Source of the DNA: Phaeoceros laevis | Lineage: Eukaryota > Anthocerotophyta > Anthocerotopsida > Notothyladales | DNA: 22,179 nt | Assembly (NCBI GenBank): GCA_049999765.1 | Contig: JBNGIQ010002329.1 | Coordinates: 1 to 22,179, forward strand | Direction: 5' to 3' | Shown here: positions 18,918 to 22,179 of the stretch, piece after piece | Position numbering within the stretch: the stretch's first letter is position 1 | How the letters are laid out: every line of letters begins with the position of its first letter | The notes under the pieces: model-generated | Databases searched by the model: none | Seen by the model: only the letters and a program-made list of their open reading frames with translations | What the model was told of the DNA's origin: nothing | Position numbers and translations under genes: made by a program

Positions 18918-19500
18918 TCAGACACTGTTTTGTGACACAGGGCCCTTTAGTTTTGCTCTCCTCTTCCGCTTTAGCAGGCTACTACAAGCGTTGAGTGCAC
19001 TAACAAATGCTTCAGCAACTGGTATCACACCTTGTGCACTGATTTGCAGAGCCAGATCACCATCTCTCATCTGACAGTACCCCAAGCTCAATGGCAGGCG
19101 TACTCCTGCTCCATTCACTGTGTCCTAGTAGACGGCTCTAGCTTGTTCCAGGCACCGTTCTTCAATAAAGGATAGCATCACCTTCATCGCAACCTGCTAG
19201 GCACGCCCACACATCCCACAAGTGCTCGTTGGTTGGGTATCCCGCCTACCATTTTTTTCTGGGTTATGTATCAAACTTTCTGCGAGAATCCTCTGAGCTA
19301 TCACATTGGCATACATAGTGACTAGGCTGTTACCAACAAGCGTGTTGAGCTCCTCAGACTTTTGCATCCAAGTTCGTATCAGAAGCCATGATGAATCCAC
19401 TTGCACAAGCTTGAGGATTCCCAGGATGACATGGTCATCTCTGTCCACCCTAGCCTGTTTCATACCATCTGGAGTGCGATTTCTCAGCACTGCAGATTCT
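18918..19500 (-). pseudogene. Degenerate PPR fragment
   Basis: On the minus strand, DDHVILGILKLVQVDSSWLL is followed by SEELNTLVGNSLVTMYAN. This matches the PPR pattern (xxFVGNTLVDMYAKCG preceded by an L-type motif). Further downstream, ISAQGVIPVAEAFVSALNAC with SSL resembles another PPR unit (QGVxPxxxTFVSxLxACSSL). The two parts lie in different frames with stops between. It is a second decayed PPR copy, opposite in strand to the other PPR sequences in the window. Confidence 0.6.
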
Positions 19501-20050
19501 CATCACCCAGAGATCGACGTACTTATTGACTCTCATAAGGTAGCCTCATTTACTCCAGATGGGAAGCTGTCCTTGAAACAATCCACGTTTAATATTGAAC
19601 GTCTCTGAAACCATGCAGAAACGGCGAACGACACAGTTGCAAGGAGCTGTTCTCCTAAGCTAAGGTGTCAACTTCCTAACAGCATATAGACCTTATGCTC
19701 CAATTTTGACAGCGTGAAGTGCACAACTAGTCTGGGAAGCTTTTTATGTCGAGCATAGTAGTACATCATCTGCAGCACCCACCAGGTTAGCTGGCTGGAG
19801 GGTATGTTCTGTGCCCTGCTCTTTGCCCTTGAATTGTGCTACAGTGCAGAGCAGACTCAACATATACTCAGCAACAGGGTACCAGAAGTTCAAAAAAGGA
19901 CAGGTTACCCATTGTTTGCATCAGAGGTTGAACATCGCCAAGCTGTTGAGGGAAGGATGCATGAGTTAGAGGCCGCCAGACGTGGAGGTTCCCAAATTGC
20001 ACTCACTGTACGTAGTAGTACTACTGACGAGCACGCCAAGTCGTCACAGC
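19501..20050. other. Unassigned DNA
   Basis: An 84-codon plus-strand frame at 19804-20058 has a charged segment (EVEHRQAVEGRMHELEAARR) but no recognised family. Otherwise nothing is identified. Confidence 0.3.
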
Positions 20051-20458
20051 TTACGTGACTTTGTCTTTCCAGCCCATGGGCAACCAAGCATGGTCCTCGC
20101 AGACGTCCCATGCCCTGTGGTAACCACCCCGGTGTAGCACTTCACGTGCCTCCAAGACTGCATCTGGGTCCGGCTCAAGACCCGCCCTCAGTAGTCTTTG
20201 ATGCCACTTACTGTAGAGTTCAGGTCGTTCCCTCCTCTCCCTTCCTTGGCAAGCAATGACGTTGAGAATGTCGCGGCCATGGAAATGCGTCTCCACATTG
20301 AGCCTGTGGCTGGTGTCTCCAGTGCTAACAGTCTCTGAGAATTCGTAGCAGCTGCGGTAGTGATTGATGGCTTCCCTCAACCGGGGAATGAAAAAGGGGC
20401 CATCGGAAGGCCAGCTGATAACCCCGAAGACAAACACCCAGAGGTTACATATTGCAAG
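20051..20458 (-). pseudogene. GRAS-family transcription factor, C-terminal fragment
   Basis: The minus strand reads VFGVISWPSDGPFFIPRLRE then AINHY, matching the GRAS PFYRE-region pattern APFFxxRFREALxHY. Next come GRDILNVIACQGRERRERPE (the family's GRDIxNVIACEGxERxERPE) and LYSKWHQRLLRAGL. The SAW-region pattern GYHRAWDVCEDHAWLPMGWK follows, then KVT and a stop. GRAS proteins are nuclear regulators, and this most resembles the SCL14/PAT type. The usual last residues after GWKGR (xLYAxSxWxP) are missing. An in-frame stop at 20459-20461 cuts off everything upstream, and no ATG opens the frame. The LHR and VHIID regions were not found upstream. It is best read as a gene relic, or less likely the last exon of a gene with distant upstream exons. 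Confidence 0.75.
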
Positions 20459-20811
20459 CTAATTACAGATCAATTATATGGACCGGCCGTTTTCCCAGCC
20501 GAAGCGTTTTTGCCACAACCGGCGGAAGGAGTGAGGGTATCGGCGCACTTCACACTGTTCGCCGGCGTACCCTTGGCCCTGGCCAGGACCTATCGGCCAC
20601 ACCACTTCCCCATAGATCTGGTTTACTAGGAGCCCAGCAGTGGGTAATTCAAGAGCGACAGCCGCGACGGAGGCTACCGTTCTTGCTTAACGCGATGCAG
20701 CATCAATAGTCTTGGATGCCAAACAGCTGGAAACTGTGGGCTTGCCCGCTGGACTGCTACTGCTGAAAAATCCTGCAATTGCTCCACCTACGATTGCGCA
20801 CCATCAACGGG
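20459..20811. other. Region upstream of the PDF-PPR frame
   Basis: No gene is identified. A segment at about 20689-20755 is imperfectly repeated at about 20806-20875, inside the start of the PDF-PPR frame. It may be leader or intron of that gene. Confidence 0.3.
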
Positions 20812-22179
20812 ATGCAACATCAGCGGTTTTGGACGCCACCAGCTGGGAGGCAGGCCCACACCCTGGAGCTGGAGGGGAGGTTAAATGTGCCTCTGAGGCA
20901 CTGGATTTACACAAGCCGCACATTTGTGCCGTGCAGTAGCTTAGTAGCCAAGCTACGCACACCGGACAATAGCAGTGCAGGAGAACGACAAGAGTTGTTG
21001 TGGAGGCAGTATTTCTTGGACTCCACATTGTGGTGGGACTGCAGGACGAACAAGAGCGCGCGCTCTCCCGACTTCAGGGACAAGGAGTCCAAGGAGCCCA
21101 TATGGCTGAACAACTTCTACAAGCCTGACTGGGTGGATGCGGAGCTGGCTGCCTTGGACAAGCAGGTTGGTCAGCCTACATCCAAGCCCTTGTTGCATCA
21201 CAATGCTGCTGCTCCGACGGTGCCAAAGTGCCAAGGGTACGGAACGGCTCAGGCTGTAATCGAACAGCTTTGTGAGAATGGGCAGCTAAGTCCAGCAGTG
21301 GACGCTTTGACCGTCTTGGCGGAGAAACAATCTCGGGTGTCCTCCTCCCTGCTGTACAGAGTCATTCGGACATGCGGGGATGAAAAAAATATGGTGTTGG
21401 GGCGACAACTTGATGATCTCACTGTCAAGCTTGGGTACGGATCCAACGCATTTTTGGGAAACCATCTCTTGCGCATGTATGCATGTGGAGGTAGGCTACA
21501 GGAGGCCATGGATGTGTTCAACAGGGTAGGGAAACCGGATGTCTTCATGTGGTTTTCCGTAATCTCTGCACATTCTAAGCTCGGAAAACCGCAGGAAGCC
21601 ATACAACTCTACCGTGAGATGCGTAGGTCAGGAGTGAAGGCGAATGATTACGTCTTTGTAGCTGCCCTTCAAGCTTGTGCTTTTGCGGCCGACTTGGAAT
21701 CTGGCAGAAAAGTGCACTCTGATGTGTTGCACAGTGGCAATCTTACTAACTTTTTTGTTGGCAACTGCCTCGTTGATATGTATGCAAAATGTGGCGAATT
21801 GAAAGATGCACGCCAGGTTTTTGAGAGCATGACCACAAAGGATGTGGTGACATGGAATGCCCTGATAGCTGGGTATGCAAAATGTGGTGAGCTGGAAGAT
21901 GCACGCCAGGTTTTTGACAGCATGGCCACAAAGGATGTGGTGACATGGACAGCGCTGATCGCTGGGTATGCACAGCATGGTCTCGGCCAAGAGGCGCTTG
22001 TAGTGTATGGAAAAATGGAGGAGGCGGGCCTCATTTTGGCTGACCATGTTACTTTTGCTTGCCTTCTGAAGGCGTGTGCAAGCACTGGTGCCTTGCAGAA
22101 GGGCAGGGAGCTGCACTCAAAGATTATCAAAAGAGGTCTGCTGGATGGTGTAGTGGTGGGCAACTGCCTGGTGGACATG
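20812..22179 (+). CDS. PPR protein with N-terminal OSB-type PDF motif, truncated by the window edge
   Basis: The frame is open from 20767; the first ATG is at 20812 and 456 codons follow without a stop to the window edge. Residues 64-117 match the PDF motif of organellar single-stranded-DNA-binding (OSB) proteins: WRQYF, W74-W75-D76, SPDF (86-88), W98 and KPDWV (104-108). From residue 144 a PLS-type PPR array begins (IEQLCENGQL), with motifs of about 31-35 residues such as FFVGNCLVDMYAKCGELKDA and DVVTWNALIAGYAKCGELED, then WTALIAGYAQHG and FACLLKACASTGALQKGREL. PPR arrays bind organelle RNA base by base; C-terminal E/DYW domains, if any, lie beyond the window. The start is uncertain: residues 1-60 are not clearly coding, and an acceptor-like GTGCAG at 20932-20937 could mark a later exon start. 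No clear targeting peptide is visible. Confidence 0.88.
   Translation, partial: MQHQRFWTPPAGRQAHTLELEGRLNVPLRHWIYTSRTFVPCSSLVAKLRTPDNSSAGERQELLWRQYFLDSTLWWDCRTNKSARSPDFRDKESKEPIWLNNFYKPDWVDAELAALDKQVGQPTSKPLLHHNAAAPTVPKCQGYGTAQAVIEQLCENGQLSPAVDALTVLAEKQSRVSSSLLYRVIRTCGDEKNMVLGRQLDDLTVKLGYGSNAFLGNHLLRMYACGGRLQEAMDVFNRVGKPDVFMWFSVISAHSKLGKPQEAIQLYREMRRSGVKANDYVFVAALQACAFAADLESGRKVHSDVLHSGNLTNFFVGNCLVDMYAKCGELKDARQVFESMTTKDVVTWNALIAGYAKCGELEDARQVFDSMATKDVVTWTALIAGYAQHGLGQEALVVYGKMEEAGLILADHVTFACLLKACASTGALQKGRELHSKIIKRGLLDGVVVGNCLVDM

Noticed and set aside
21249-22178. Minus-strand frames of 117 to 169 codons opposite the PPR gene
   Set aside because: They are antisense shadows of the repetitive PPR coding sequence.
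1-22179. tRNA, rRNA or CRISPR features
   Set aside because: No tRNA A/B-box pair with a plausible cloverleaf, no rRNA-like conserved sequence and no regularly spaced repeats were seen by eye.

Overview
The window reads as nuclear DNA of a land plant. It holds spliced genes with GT-AG introns and plant-specific families: a PR-4/barwin protein, a GRAS protein, a plant F-box/kelch protein and PLS-type pentatricopeptide repeat (PPR) proteins. The PPR style, the many degenerate PPR copies and the amount of decayed non-coding DNA suggest a seed-free plant such as a fern or lycophyte. That last step is inference.

Four loci look intact. An F-box/kelch gene lies at 1427-2719 (+) behind a long leader that contains a 194-codon open frame. 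A secreted single-FAS1 protein lies at 4437-5000 (-). A two-exon PR-4/barwin gene lies at 16180-17005 (-) with a TATA box. A PPR gene starts near 20812 (+) and runs off the right edge. Its N-terminus carries a motif that closely resembles the PDF motif of organellar single-stranded-DNA-binding (OSB) proteins, an unusual combination.

The middle (about 7.0-12.5 kb) is a patchwork of broken gene pieces. Its clearest structure is a 2,073-bp element at 7599-9671. It has perfect 16-bp terminal inverted repeats beginning CACTACTACAA, a 3-bp AGG target duplication, and a cluster of GTTACA motifs at its right end. This is the signature of a non-autonomous CACTA (En/Spm) transposon. It carries pieces of several host genes: a RanBP2-type zinc-finger gene, the first exons of an aldo/keto reductase, a short PPR-like piece and two exons of an unrecognised gene. 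It therefore looks like a gene-capturing (Pack-CACTA) element. Its right end abuts a decayed Argonaute-like piece on the minus strand (PAZ to MID), followed by a decayed PPR gene on the plus strand.

The right third holds the PR-4 gene, long stretches with no recognisable gene, a decayed PPR piece (-), a C-terminal GRAS fragment (-) and the PDF-PPR gene. The region at about 3.1-7.0 kb is AT-rich and mostly featureless apart from the FAS1 gene and small repeats. No rRNA, tRNA or CRISPR array was seen. No genes form operons; neighbouring genes appear functionally unrelated.
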